The position numbers and the translations under genes are program-made. From positions 1 through 8,201 of the forward strand of contig DBWZ01000023.1 of NCBI GenBank assembly GCA_002309345.1: DNA of 8,201 nucleotides, read 5' to 3'. Shown here piece after piece: positions 1 to 6,604 of the stretch; the stretch's first letter is position 1; each line of letters begins with the position of its first letter. The notes under the pieces were generated by a model. The model did no database searches and was not told where the DNA came from. It saw only the letters and a list, made by a program, of their open reading frames with translations. This stretch comes from Pseudobutyrivibrio sp. UBA1225. Lineage in GTDB: Bacteria; Bacillota; Clostridia; Lachnospirales; Lachnospiraceae.

Positions 1-202
1 TCAGTATAAAACTGACTTGTTTACTATAAAGGTTTCGTTTCAAAATCACACTCTTTACAAAGTAAAGATTGTGTATGTAACAAGCTTGCTTGTTACCATT
101 AGAAACTTAAATGAATTTCAAGGATACATAAATGTATTAATTCAAGGTTTGTTTCACTGTTCAGTTATCAATCTGCGCTTTGTTGTTGCCCTTTGCAGCA
201 AC
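1..202 (-). other. putative rRNA operon leader (transcribed, untranslated)
   Basis: No convincing gene lies here. Read on the minus strand, this is the stretch downstream of two strong promoters. It begins with a small hairpin (GTTGC/GCAAC arms at 185-189 and 198-202), followed by a segment reading GATAACTGAACAGTGAAAC, which resembles segments I recall from clostridial rRNA leaders and spacers. Further stem-loops follow: 124-137 (ATACAT/ATGTAT), 77-96 (GTAACAAG/CTTGTTAC), 47-73 (TCTTTAC/GTAAAGA extended by CACA/TGTG past one mismatch) and 1-15 (TCAGT/ACTGA). Tandem promoters plus a structured leader of about 200 bases fit an rRNA operon whose 16S gene starts beyond the left edge. That identity is inferred: no rRNA sequence is inside the window. 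Another highly expressed RNA or gene is possible. Confidence 0.5.
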
Positions 203-208
203 TCGTTT

Positions 209-237
209 ATATTATCATGAGCAATCTGCTATGTCAA
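209..237 (-). promoter_or_regulatory. promoter P2 of the putative rRNA operon
   Basis: On the minus strand a perfect -35 box TTGACA (232-237) is followed after exactly 17 bases by a -10 box TAATAT (209-214, four of six consensus positions). Transcription would begin near position 202 and run out of the left edge. It is the promoter nearer to the presumed 16S gene. The perfect -35, the 17-base spacer and the second promoter upstream are typical of rRNA operons. Confidence 0.7.
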
Positions 238-343
238 CAACTTTTTATTTATTTTTCGAACTTTTTTGGAAATTAAAATTGTTTATACAATTCTATCAAT
301 TCCTTGCCGTTCTCAGCACCTCTCTCTCGCTCAGTGCTCGATT

Positions 344-372
344 ATAATAGCACCAAGAACAAGGCATGTCAA
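344..372 (-). promoter_or_regulatory. promoter P1 of the putative rRNA operon
   Basis: On the minus strand a perfect TTGACA (367-372) lies 17 bases from TATTAT (344-349, five of six). A consensus TATAAT (341-346) overlaps it at a less usual 20-base spacing. It lies about 135 bases upstream of P2, in the same orientation and with the same -35 sequence. The transcript would begin with a GC-richer segment that can fold through AGCAC/GTGCT arms (315-319 and 334-338). Confidence 0.7.
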
Positions 373-497
373 CAGATTTTCTGTGATTTTTTAAAGTTAA
401 TCTATTTAGCCAAACCGCCCAAAATTGTGTGAATTGTACTAATTATTTTTACAATTGTTATATATGCCGCAATATATAGTAAAAACTGCCATTAAAC
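373..497. other. intergenic spacer between radA and the tandem promoters
   Basis: AT-rich spacer with no gene. Two weak inverted repeats can be seen: AATTGTA/TACAATT arms around 433-457, and ATATAT arms around 461-480. Neither is followed on the minus strand by a T-run, so I see no convincing intrinsic terminator for radA before the promoter region begins. Confidence 0.4.
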
Positions 498-1883
498 TCA
501 ACGAGATATAGCATCTACGGCTTCTTTTATATTAGCCACTCCCACTATATTAATACCTTTAATGTTAGAAACACTGCTTAAATTGGATGATGGAATGATC
601 GCCTTTTTAAAGCCTAGTTTCTTCGCCTCATTGACTCTTTGCTCGGCCATTGATACTGAACGAACCTCTCCCGATAGACCAATCTCACCAAATACTATAG
701 TTCCTGCATCGACTGGGATATCCTTTTCGCTACTGTAGATTGCAAGAGCAGTTGCCAAATCTATAGCTGGTTCGTTTATACGAATTCCACCAGCTATGTT
801 TACATATATATCTGAACGCCCCAGGAAGATTCCGCAAGATCTATTTGCCTTGGCGTCTCGCATCCGCTCCAAAACCGCGACCAAAAGATTCACTCTGTTG
901 TAGTCACACCCTGTAGCCATTCTCCTTGGAATTTCAAAAGCGGTTTTGCTGACAAGAGATTGAATCTCCACAAGAATTGGGCGAGTTCCTTCCATAGAAC
1001 AAGTAACAATGGAACCAGTAGCATTTTCTGGCCGTCCATCAAGCATAACTGCAGATGGATTCTTAACCTCTGCCAAGCCTGCATCACGCATTTCAAACAC
1101 GCCAATTTCATTTGTAGATCCAAATCTATTCTTGACACCACGAAGTATTCTATAGGAAGCATGTCGATCGCCCTCGAAATACAACACTGTATCTACCATG
1201 TGTTCAAGCACTCTTGGCCCTGCAACTGTTCCCTCTTTCGTGACATGCCCAACTATAAACACTGCTATGCCTTGCACCTTAGCGATTTCCATCAACACGC
1301 TTGTTGATTCTCGCACTTGAGAAACGGAGCCAGGCGCTGAGCCAACAGCTTCATTATACATAGTTTGAATTGAATCGATTATAAGTATATTTGGCTTTTC
1401 TCGCTCCACTACAGCTTTGATTGTATCTAAATTGGTCTCGCATAATAAATCAAGCTTGTCGTTGAATTGACCGATGCGATCAGCTCTTATTTTAATTTGT
1501 TGTAATGATTCCTCGCCAGAAACATACATTACCTCAACATTAGATTGGCAAAGCTTTTGGCATGTCTGCAAAAGTAAAGTTGATTTGCCAATACCTGGGT
1601 CTCCGCCCACCAATATCATTGAGCCAGGAACTATGCCGCCACCAAGAACTCTGTCAAATTCTTCTATGGAAGTAGACACACGATGCTCATTAGATGCTTC
1701 GACGTTGATGAGTTTGGTCGGTTTGACATCCGCCACCTTGGCACGAGTCTTAACTGTGGACTTATCTACCACTTCCTCCACCAAGGAATTCCACGCCCCA
1801 CAAGCCGGACACTTGCCTGCCCACTTTGAAGTTTCATTACCACATTCCTGACAATAAAATACAGATACACTTTTCTTTGCCAT
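498..1883 (-). CDS. radA: DNA repair protein RadA (branch-migration ATPase)
   Basis: RadA (also called Sms) is a RecA-like ATPase that loads on single-stranded DNA and drives branch migration during recombinational repair in the cytoplasm. All family marks are present in 461 residues, the usual length: an N-terminal zinc finger (C11, C14, C25, C28), Walker A GDPGIGKST (94-102), Walker B ILIIDS (166-171), the RadA-specific KNRFG motif (251-255), and a C-terminal Lon-protease-like domain that includes VFGEIGLSGEVR (397-408). The ATG follows a GGAAAGG ribosome binding site (1891-1897) with a 7-base A/T spacer. I find no strong promoter in the short stretch before the hairpin mosaic, so it may be read from a weak promoter at 1900-1930 or from upstream. 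In many Firmicutes radA follows clpC and precedes disA. Here a small gene and a repeat region separate it from clpC, and no disA follows. Confidence 0.98.
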   Translation of the reverse strand: MAKKSVSVFYCQECGNETSKWAGKCPACGAWNSLVEEVVDKSTVKTRAKVADVKPTKLINVEASNEHRVSTSIEEFDRVLGGGIVPGSMILVGGDPGIGKSTLLLQTCQKLCQSNVEVMYVSGEESLQQIKIRADRIGQFNDKLDLLCETNLDTIKAVVEREKPNILIIDSIQTMYNEAVGSAPGSVSQVRESTSVLMEIAKVQGIAVFIVGHVTKEGTVAGPRVLEHMVDTVLYFEGDRHASYRILRGVKNRFGSTNEIGVFEMRDAGLAEVKNPSAVMLDGRPENATGSIVTCSMEGTRPILVEIQSLVSKTAFEIPRRMATGCDYNRVNLLVAVLERMRDAKANRSCGIFLGRSDIYVNIAGGIRINEPAIDLATALAIYSSEKDIPVDAGTIVFGEIGLSGEVRSVSMAEQRVNEAKKLGFKKAIIPSSNLSSVSNIKGINIVGVANIKEAVDAISR

Positions 1884-1925
1884 AAAAAAACCTTTCCATC
1901 TTATATTATGAAGTATCTTTCAAAT

Positions 1926-1973
1926 GAAGTGTGTTTTTTTACCTTATAGGAGATTGCAAAGCAATTTTCTATA
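1926..1973. repeat. direct repeat copy A of the hairpin mosaic
   Basis: This 48-base unit starts GAAGTGTG, continues with a run of seven T, then ACCTTATAGGAGATTGC, an AAA loop, and a return arm GCAATTTTCTATA. It recurs at 2073-2119 with one T fewer and a single substitution. The unit folds as a 13-pair hairpin (1945-1957 with 1961-1973) with two G-T pairs. It lies just upstream of radA. Confidence 0.8.
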
Positions 1974-1983
1974 GAGCAAGAAA

Positions 1984-2004
1984 GAGTTTTGCTACGCAAA
2001 ACTC
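1984..2004. repeat. short perfect hairpin inside the mosaic
   Basis: Arms GAGTTTTGC (1984-1992) and GCAAAACTC (1996-2004) are perfectly complementary around a three-base loop TAC. No T-run follows on either strand, so it is not a normal intrinsic terminator. Confidence 0.8.
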
Positions 2005-2015
2005 CAGCAGTGCGA

Positions 2016-2054
2016 GGCGACATTTGCTGTAAGCAAATAAATTCTTCTGTCGCC
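2016..2054. repeat. nested stem-loop inside the mosaic
   Basis: Outer arms GGCGACA (2016-2022) and TGTCGCC (2048-2054) enclose an inner hairpin ATTTGCT-GTA-AGCAAAT (2022-2038) and a short AT-rich bulge. It is much richer in G and C than its surroundings and forms the centre of the mosaic. Confidence 0.75.
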
Positions 2055-2072
2055 GAGACACATATTTCACAC

Positions 2073-2119
2073 GAAGTGTGTTTTTTACCTTATAGGAGAT
2101 TGCAAAGCAATTTCCTATA
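2073..2119. repeat. direct repeat copy B of the hairpin mosaic
   Basis: This is the second copy of the unit at 1926-1973, 147 bases away. Here the arms extend much further: 2081-2103 pairs with 2107-2129 over 23 positions, with only one G-T pair and a three-base AAA loop. On its left side a CACAC-GAA-GTGTG hairpin (2068-2080) runs into six T (2081-2086), a weak terminator-like shape on the plus strand. Confidence 0.8.
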
Positions 2120-2123
2120 AGGT

Positions 2124-2155
2124 AAAAAAATCTTCCCATGTATAATGGGAAGATT
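2124..2155 (-). terminator. intrinsic terminator of the small gene at 2173-2586
   Basis: On the minus strand an 11-pair stem (AATCTTCCCAT at 2129-2139 against ATGGGAAGATT at 2145-2155) with a five-base loop is followed by a T-run encoded by 2124-2130. It lies 17 bases past the stop codon of the small gene. The T-run is also one strand of the long hairpin at 2081-2129, so the two structures compete for the same bases. Confidence 0.9.
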
Positions 2156-2172
2156 GAAATTCTAAGGCAGTA

Positions 2173-2586
2173 TTATACTCTTTTGATGATAACCTCAACT
2201 GCTGCGCCAGCATCAAGTTCAACTGATATATTAAGCTTGCCTCCAAGATTAGTCTTCATCTGGCCAGCCGACTTGCCGCCAACTGTGATGTCGTAATCTG
2301 TTTCAGGTTCAAGCTCTAATGTAATCATTGCATCTTCCTTGCCCTCTACTGTGAATGAAATCGCATCAGAAGAGCAATTGAAGTTCTCTACTGCTGTGCC
2401 AGGTACAGATTCATAAACAAACATTCCGTTTTTCTCTAGCTTGGTGATGTCTGAAAATGTCTTTACCTTGTATAGGTCCCCATCATGCTTGTAATTATCA
2501 AGCTTTTTCTTATCAGCTAGTGTGTAATCTCCAAAGCTGATAGTTCCATCTGCTTCACTGCGAATTAACTCGCTAATAACAGCCAT
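2173..2586 (-). CDS. small conserved beta-rich protein of unknown function
   Basis: A 137-residue protein without signal peptide or membrane segment, so probably cytoplasmic. The N-terminal third is polar and lysine-rich (ADKKKLDNYKHDGDLYKVK, about 24-42). The remainder alternates short hydrophobic and polar stretches (for example AISFTVEG, MITLELEPETDYDITVGG, KLNISVELDAGAAVEVIIKRV) and looks like a beta-sandwich. From memory it resembles a Lachnospiraceae family that automatic annotation sometimes labels endosialidase. I see no catalytic motif to support an enzyme, so I give no function. The ATG follows a perfect AGGAGG (2594-2599) at 7 bases. It has its own strong promoter (2633-2661) and terminator (2124-2155), so it can be expressed as a single gene, although no terminator separates it from clpC and read-through is likely. 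Confidence 0.85.
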   Translation of the reverse strand: MAVISELIRSEADGTISFGDYTLADKKKLDNYKHDGDLYKVKTFSDITKLEKNGMFVYESVPGTAVENFNCSSDAISFTVEGKEDAMITLELEPETDYDITVGGKSAGQMKTNLGGKLNISVELDAGAAVEVIIKRV

Positions 2587-2632
2587 CTCTATTCCTCCTG
2601 TTCACTGCTTTAATGCAGATTGTCTTAGTCCG

Positions 2633-2661
2633 ATTATAACAAAGGTAAGGATTTTTAACAA
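2633..2661 (-). promoter_or_regulatory. extended -10 promoter of the small gene
   Basis: On the minus strand TTGTTA (2656-2661, four of six) is followed after 17 bases by a perfect TATAAT (2633-2638). A TG one base before the -10 box makes it an extended -10 promoter. The start site would be near 2626, giving a leader of about 40 bases before the AGGAGG. It lies between the clpC stop codon and the small gene. Confidence 0.75.
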
Positions 2662-2680
2662 CAAGACTTGGGAATAAAAA

Positions 2681-5122
2681 TTAGCATTTTTCAAAAATTA
2701 CTTCGTCTTTTTTAACCTTGGCTTTTACTGAATCAGATGACTTGATTTTGCCTACCAATATATCCTCTGCCATAACATCTTCAAGTGCAGTTTGAATCTT
2801 ACGACGAATTGGTCTTGCGCCGTACTTAGGATCGAATGCCTTTTCAACAATCCAAGTTTTGACAGATGCAGGTATTGAAACCTTAATATCCATCTGCTCT
2901 TTGCAACGGGCGATAAATTGATTGACCTGAAGGGCTGCAATCTCTTTCATGTCGTCCTTGGTAAGAGCTCTGAACACAATTGTCTCGTCAATACGATTAA
3001 GAAACTCTGGCTTGAAGATTCGTTTAACCTCTTCCATTACTCCATTTTTCATGAACTCGTAATCCTTTTTCGAATCCTCTTTGGACGCGAAACCAAGCTT
3101 TTTAGGCTCTATGATAGCCTGTGCTCCAGCATTACTTGTCATGATAATGATTGTATTTTTGAAATCGACCTTACGTCCTTGAGAGTCGGTAACATGACCG
3201 TCATCAAGAATCTGTAAAAGTACGTTGAACACATCTGGATGTGCTTTTTCTATTTCGTCAAACAGGATAACAGAATATGGGTTGCGTCTAACCTTTTCAG
3301 AAAGCTGACCTCCCTCGTCATATCCAACATATCCCGGAGGAGAACCTATCATCTTGGAAACAGAATGCTTTTCCATGTACTCACTCATATCCACTCGAAT
3401 CATTGAGCTTTCATTTCCGAAGACAGCTTCCGCCAATGCCTTGGAGATTTCTGTTTTACCAACACCGGTTGGACCTAAGAATAGGAATGAACCGATAGGT
3501 CTACCCTTTTCCTTGAGACCTACACGGCCTCTTCTAACGGCGCGAGCAACAGCAGAAACCGCCTCCTCTTGGCCGATAACTCGTTTGTGTAGAATGCTTT
3601 CGATTTTTCTGAGGCGTACGGACTCTTGCTCGGTAAGCTTAGCTACTGGGATTTTGGTCCAAAGAGCCACAACAGCAGCAACGTCATTTTCTGTCATGAC
3701 TACCTTTTTAGCTTTAGTACGTCTGTTGCGTTTTTTCTCAGCGGCATCACGCTTTTCAACAAGTTCATCCTTTTCCTTTTTGATTTGGCTAGCAAGGGCT
3801 ATATCGCCATCTATGATGGCCTCTTCCATCCTTTGTGCCAAATCGTAGATTTCGTCATCAAGGCTATCATCTCTAGATATCTTTTTAACAACATTTAGCT
3901 TGATAGATGCTGCCGCCTCGTCCATCAAATCGATTGCCTTATCTGGCAAGAATCTATCTGCTATGTATCGTTCTGAAAGATGAACGCAAGCTTCAACTGC
4001 TTCATCTGGGATTGTGATACCGTGATGATCCTCGTATAGGTAACGAACTCCCTTAAGGATTTCGATTGTCTCTTCGGTTGTAGGCTCCTCAACCATAACT
4101 GGTTGGAAACGTCTTTCTAAAGCGGCATCCTTTTCTACGTATTTACGATATTCAGTAATTGTTGTAGCACCGAGGATTTGTATTTCACCTCGAGCCATAG
4201 CTGGCTTTAAGATGTTAGATGCATCGATGGCACCCTCAGCACCACCGGCGCCAATAAGTGTATGAATTTCGTCTATGAATAGAAGAATGTTGCCCTCTTC
4301 AATAACTTCAGCAATAACCCTCTTGATACGCTCTTCGAACTCGCCACGATATTTTGAGCCAGCAACCATACCTGACAAATCAAGCGAAAGAACTCTGAGA
4401 TCACGAACTGAATCTGGAACATTGCCATCAACAATTCGCTCTGCTAATCCTTCCACTATTGCAGTCTTGCCCACGCCTGGCTCACCAATAAGACATGGAT
4501 TGTTTTTACCACGTCTAGAAAGAATCTGAATAACTCGTTGTATTTCTAAATCACGACCGACTATTGGATCTAGCTCGCCGTCTTCTGCCATGGCAGTTAA
4601 ATCTCTAGAGAACTGGTCGAGATATGATACGTCATTGCGCTGCTTGCGGCCACTGTTAATAGCCTGCATTTCTTCTTTGTATACAGCTCCCTCAGCGCCC
4701 ATACCTGCCACAAGTTCGGAAAAGAGCTTATGGGGATTGACATCTAAGGAATTAAGAAGTCTTGCGCCTGAACAATCCTGCATTCTAATCATTGCAAGCA
4801 AAAGGTGCTCTGTGCCGATTGTTCTAGAGCCACATTTGTCAGCTTCATCGGCTGCGTGATCTAAAAGTTGCTCCATCTTTGGAGTATAGCCGTCTCGCTC
4901 CTGAACAGCCAACTCTCCTCCTGGAGAAATAAGCTCTTCAACAAGCTTGAGAAGACCTTCTTTATCTACGCCATTTGAAGTCAAGACCTTTGCGGCAAGC
5001 GAGTTTTGCTGCTCAATAATGGCAATGAGCAAATGCTCGGTGCCCACATAGCTATGTTGCAAAGATTTTGATAGCTTTGATGCGCCTGTAATAGCGCGTT
5101 TTGCTTGTTTTGAGTATTCCAT
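2681..5122 (-). CDS. clpC: ATP-dependent unfoldase ClpC (Clp protease ATPase subunit)
   Basis: ClpC unfolds damaged or tagged proteins in the cytoplasm and threads them into the ClpP peptidase. The 813 residues match the family length. Visible domains: a double Clp N-repeat (about 1-140); AAA1 with Walker A GEPGVGKT (213-220), pore loop KYRG (257-260), Walker B ILLFIDE (279-285) and ERRF arginine finger (336-339); a middle UVR-type coiled coil (about 421-470), which marks ClpC rather than ClpA and is where adaptors such as MecA bind in studied species; and AAA2 with Walker A GPTGVGKT (550-557), pore loop GYVGYDEGG (597-605), Walker B VILFDE (618-623) and FLNRID (707-712). LGF at 676-678 sits where the ClpP-docking tripeptide is expected. 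The ATG has AAAGGAG (5128-5134) 5 bases away. It follows the membrane-protein gene by 21 bases, so both are probably one operon. No ctsR, mcsA or mcsB is adjacent, and I see no CtsR-type operator. Confidence 0.98.
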   Translation of the reverse strand: MEYSKQAKRAITGASKLSKSLQHSYVGTEHLLIAIIEQQNSLAAKVLTSNGVDKEGLLKLVEELISPGGELAVQERDGYTPKMEQLLDHAADEADKCGSRTIGTEHLLLAMIRMQDCSGARLLNSLDVNPHKLFSELVAGMGAEGAVYKEEMQAINSGRKQRNDVSYLDQFSRDLTAMAEDGELDPIVGRDLEIQRVIQILSRRGKNNPCLIGEPGVGKTAIVEGLAERIVDGNVPDSVRDLRVLSLDLSGMVAGSKYRGEFEERIKRVIAEVIEEGNILLFIDEIHTLIGAGGAEGAIDASNILKPAMARGEIQILGATTITEYRKYVEKDAALERRFQPVMVEEPTTEETIEILKGVRYLYEDHHGITIPDEAVEACVHLSERYIADRFLPDKAIDLMDEAAASIKLNVVKKISRDDSLDDEIYDLAQRMEEAIIDGDIALASQIKKEKDELVEKRDAAEKKRNRRTKAKKVVMTENDVAAVVALWTKIPVAKLTEQESVRLRKIESILHKRVIGQEEAVSAVARAVRRGRVGLKEKGRPIGSFLFLGPTGVGKTEISKALAEAVFGNESSMIRVDMSEYMEKHSVSKMIGSPPGYVGYDEGGQLSEKVRRNPYSVILFDEIEKAHPDVFNVLLQILDDGHVTDSQGRKVDFKNTIIIMTSNAGAQAIIEPKKLGFASKEDSKKDYEFMKNGVMEEVKRIFKPEFLNRIDETIVFRALTKDDMKEIAALQVNQFIARCKEQMDIKVSIPASVKTWIVEKAFDPKYGARPIRRKIQTALEDVMAEDILVGKIKSSDSVKAKVKKDEVIFEKC

Positions 5123-5143
5123 ATTTGCTCCTTTGAAATGACT

Positions 5144-6589
5144 TTATAAGTCGTTGAGGTCCATCATATGAAGACTAGAATCGCGTCTAGCTTCGTAAGA
5201 ATCATTTTCTATAGCAGATTTAGAGGTATCTCGATAATCATCCTTGTAGTCGTCTTCAAAATCCTGCTCATCATCATCGTCGAAATCTTCTTCGTCGAAC
5301 ACGTCCCCATCATCTTCATCGTCGTCGTTGTTAGACTTGTCCTCAAACTTGCTACCAAATACAATTGAACGCGGATGCTTGCCGGTTGATTTGGTTGGAG
5401 CTTTCGCAAAAATATCTCCATCAAAATCATCGCCGCGTCCCTTGACAGTCACATTGATAACAATGAATAAAAGGATGACGCTAAGAGCGATTAATCCCAT
5501 AATAATCTTACGATAAAGATTGAGCTTGCTAGCGTATTTTTCTGATCCGTCCTTTTTAGGCTCTCCACTGTCAGTGATTTCGCCATCAGCAACACCGCCT
5601 AGGGTACTCTGATCAACTCGTGAAATTGTGCCATAAGTTTTGTCGTAAACAAACCAACCCTGCGCTCCATCCTGATTGGTACCATTTACATAGAAGAACT
5701 CTGAACCATCAACAGTGTATGCTGGGGCTGTACCACCAGTAACATCAAGCGTTGTGTCCACAAAGCCCGTTCCTGGTGCGTCAGTGGATGCAGAAATGAT
5801 GACATATTTGTCTGCATTACCAAGCATAAGGAATGGTGAAACTGTACCTGATGCTTGATCGAATATGTAGAACACACCTGCACCAGATGTATTAGCCTCT
5901 GGCTTAAGATAAACAAGTGTGATTGTGCCATTTGATAGTTCGTTGTATGAGCTGGCGCCGATTTTGATTGCCTGTTTGTTAAAACCTGAAGGAATCTCGT
6001 CCGCCTTATATCGCTCTGATGCAACATAGACAGCGCCACCAATATCGAACTTTCCATCTTCTCTGAGTGTGCCTGCTGCTCCAGAAGTATCTGCTGGTAG
6101 AGTTGTCTGAGCTGCTGGCTCCGCTGCAGGCTCTGGCTCTGCCGCTGGTTCCTCGGCAGGTGCTGCCGCCTCTTCCTTAGGTGGCTCTTGTGGCTTTGGT
6201 TCCTCCGCAGGAGCTGCTGCCTGACCAACTGTAAGAGTCGCACTGCTGCCTGCATTATTAGTAGACGAGACTATGATTGAAGCTGTGCCATTAGCGGATG
6301 CTTCGAATACAACATCCCCCTCTTTGCCTGAGAACGAAACTGTATTGCCTGATGCAGTTGCGCCGCTGACGCTGCAGCTAGAATACTTTAACAGACTAGA
6401 TGTATATTTGACTGTGACTGTGCCAGACTCGGTAGCTTTGACTGTGACTGTAATTGAATCGCCAACAGCAGGAGTCTTTTTGGAAATATCAATTGTGGTA
6501 GTGCCCTCGGCGAACGCCACAATATTCATTGCAAAAAGCATCATAACAACAGCAATAATATTTAATGTTCGTTTAAACAATCTAATCAT
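5144..6589 (-). CDS. single-pass membrane protein with extracellular Ig/cohesin-like domain and acidic cytoplasmic tail
   Basis: 481 residues from the ATG at 6589. A signal peptide (about 1-27, ending AFA before EG) is followed by a beta-rich, Thr/Ser/Val-rich domain (about 30-122) resembling a cohesin or Ig fold, then a linker of Ala, Pro and Glu (about 124-163). A second extracellular domain (about 176-330) is rich in aromatic residues and short repeats of the type GVFYIFDQASGTVS and GWFVYDKTYGTIS. One membrane helix (about 361-382) follows, then a 99-residue tail with an almost continuous Asp/Glu run (about 420-452) and the end MMDLNDL. The expected topology is N-terminus outside, tail inside. 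I do not recognise a named family. Its operon with clpC, 21 bases downstream, suggests a link to proteolysis or stress sensing, for example presenting the tail to ClpC or signalling envelope state, but this is inference. It could instead be a surface protein whose operon partner is incidental. An in-frame TTG at 6595 extends it by two residues but lies too close to the ribosome binding site. Confidence 0.9.
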   Translation of the reverse strand: MIRLFKRTLNIIAVVMMLFAMNIVAFAEGTTTIDISKKTPAVGDSITVTVKATESGTVTVKYTSSLLKYSSCSVSGATASGNTVSFSGKEGDVVFEASANGTASIIVSSTNNAGSSATLTVGQAAAPAEEPKPQEPPKEEAAAPAEEPAAEPEPAAEPAAQTTLPADTSGAAGTLREDGKFDIGGAVYVASERYKADEIPSGFNKQAIKIGASSYNELSNGTITLVYLKPEANTSGAGVFYIFDQASGTVSPFLMLGNADKYVIISASTDAPGTGFVDTTLDVTGGTAPAYTVDGSEFFYVNGTNQDGAQGWFVYDKTYGTISRVDQSTLGGVADGEITDSGEPKKDGSEKYASKLNLYRKIIMGLIALSVILLFIVINVTVKGRGDDFDGDIFAKAPTKSTGKHPRSIVFGSKFEDKSNNDDDEDDGDVFDEEDFDDDDEQDFEDDYKDDYRDTSKSAIENDSYEARRDSSLHMMDLNDL

Positions 6590-6598
6590 AACCAATTA

Positions 6599-6604
6599 CC
6601 TTCC
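6599..6604 (-). promoter_or_regulatory. ribosome binding site fixing the start of the membrane protein
   Basis: GGAAGG on the minus strand lies 9 bases from the ATG at 6589 but only 3 from the upstream TTG at 6595. This favours the ATG as the true start. Confidence 0.65.

Noticed and set aside
17..220. Plus-strand reading frame of 67 codons at the left end
   Set aside because: It overlaps the minus-strand promoter P2 and the hairpin-rich leader, has no ribosome binding site and gives a composition expected of random AT-rich sequence.
890..1851. Several reading frames of 90-125 codons on both strands inside radA
   Set aside because: They are out-of-frame shadows of a complete radA with every family motif; none has a ribosome binding site or a recognisable domain.
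1900..1930. A radA promoter with TTGAAA (1918-1923) and TAATAT or TATAAG (1900-1908)
   Set aside because: The possible -35 and -10 boxes are too close together, and no other pairing gives both boxes with a 16-18 base spacer.
2081..2129. The 23-pair hairpin as an ordinary bidirectional terminator
   Set aside because: Its T- and A-runs lie within the stem rather than after it, and a better terminator for the minus-strand gene lies just upstream at 2124-2155; I list it as part of the repeat block instead.
1926..2130. Possible CRISPR array
   Set aside because: There are only two long direct repeats, 147 bases apart, and the interval is filled with other palindromes rather than equal-length unique spacers.
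3354..3848. Plus-strand reading frame of 164 codons inside clpC
   Set aside because: It is antisense to the second AAA domain and the middle domain of clpC; low-complexity Ser/Leu/Arg composition is typical of an antisense shadow.
5686..6255. Minus-strand reading frame of 189 codons rich in Gln and Arg
   Set aside because: It is the shifted frame of the Ala/Pro/Glu linker and second extracellular domain of the membrane protein; its composition follows from that codon use.
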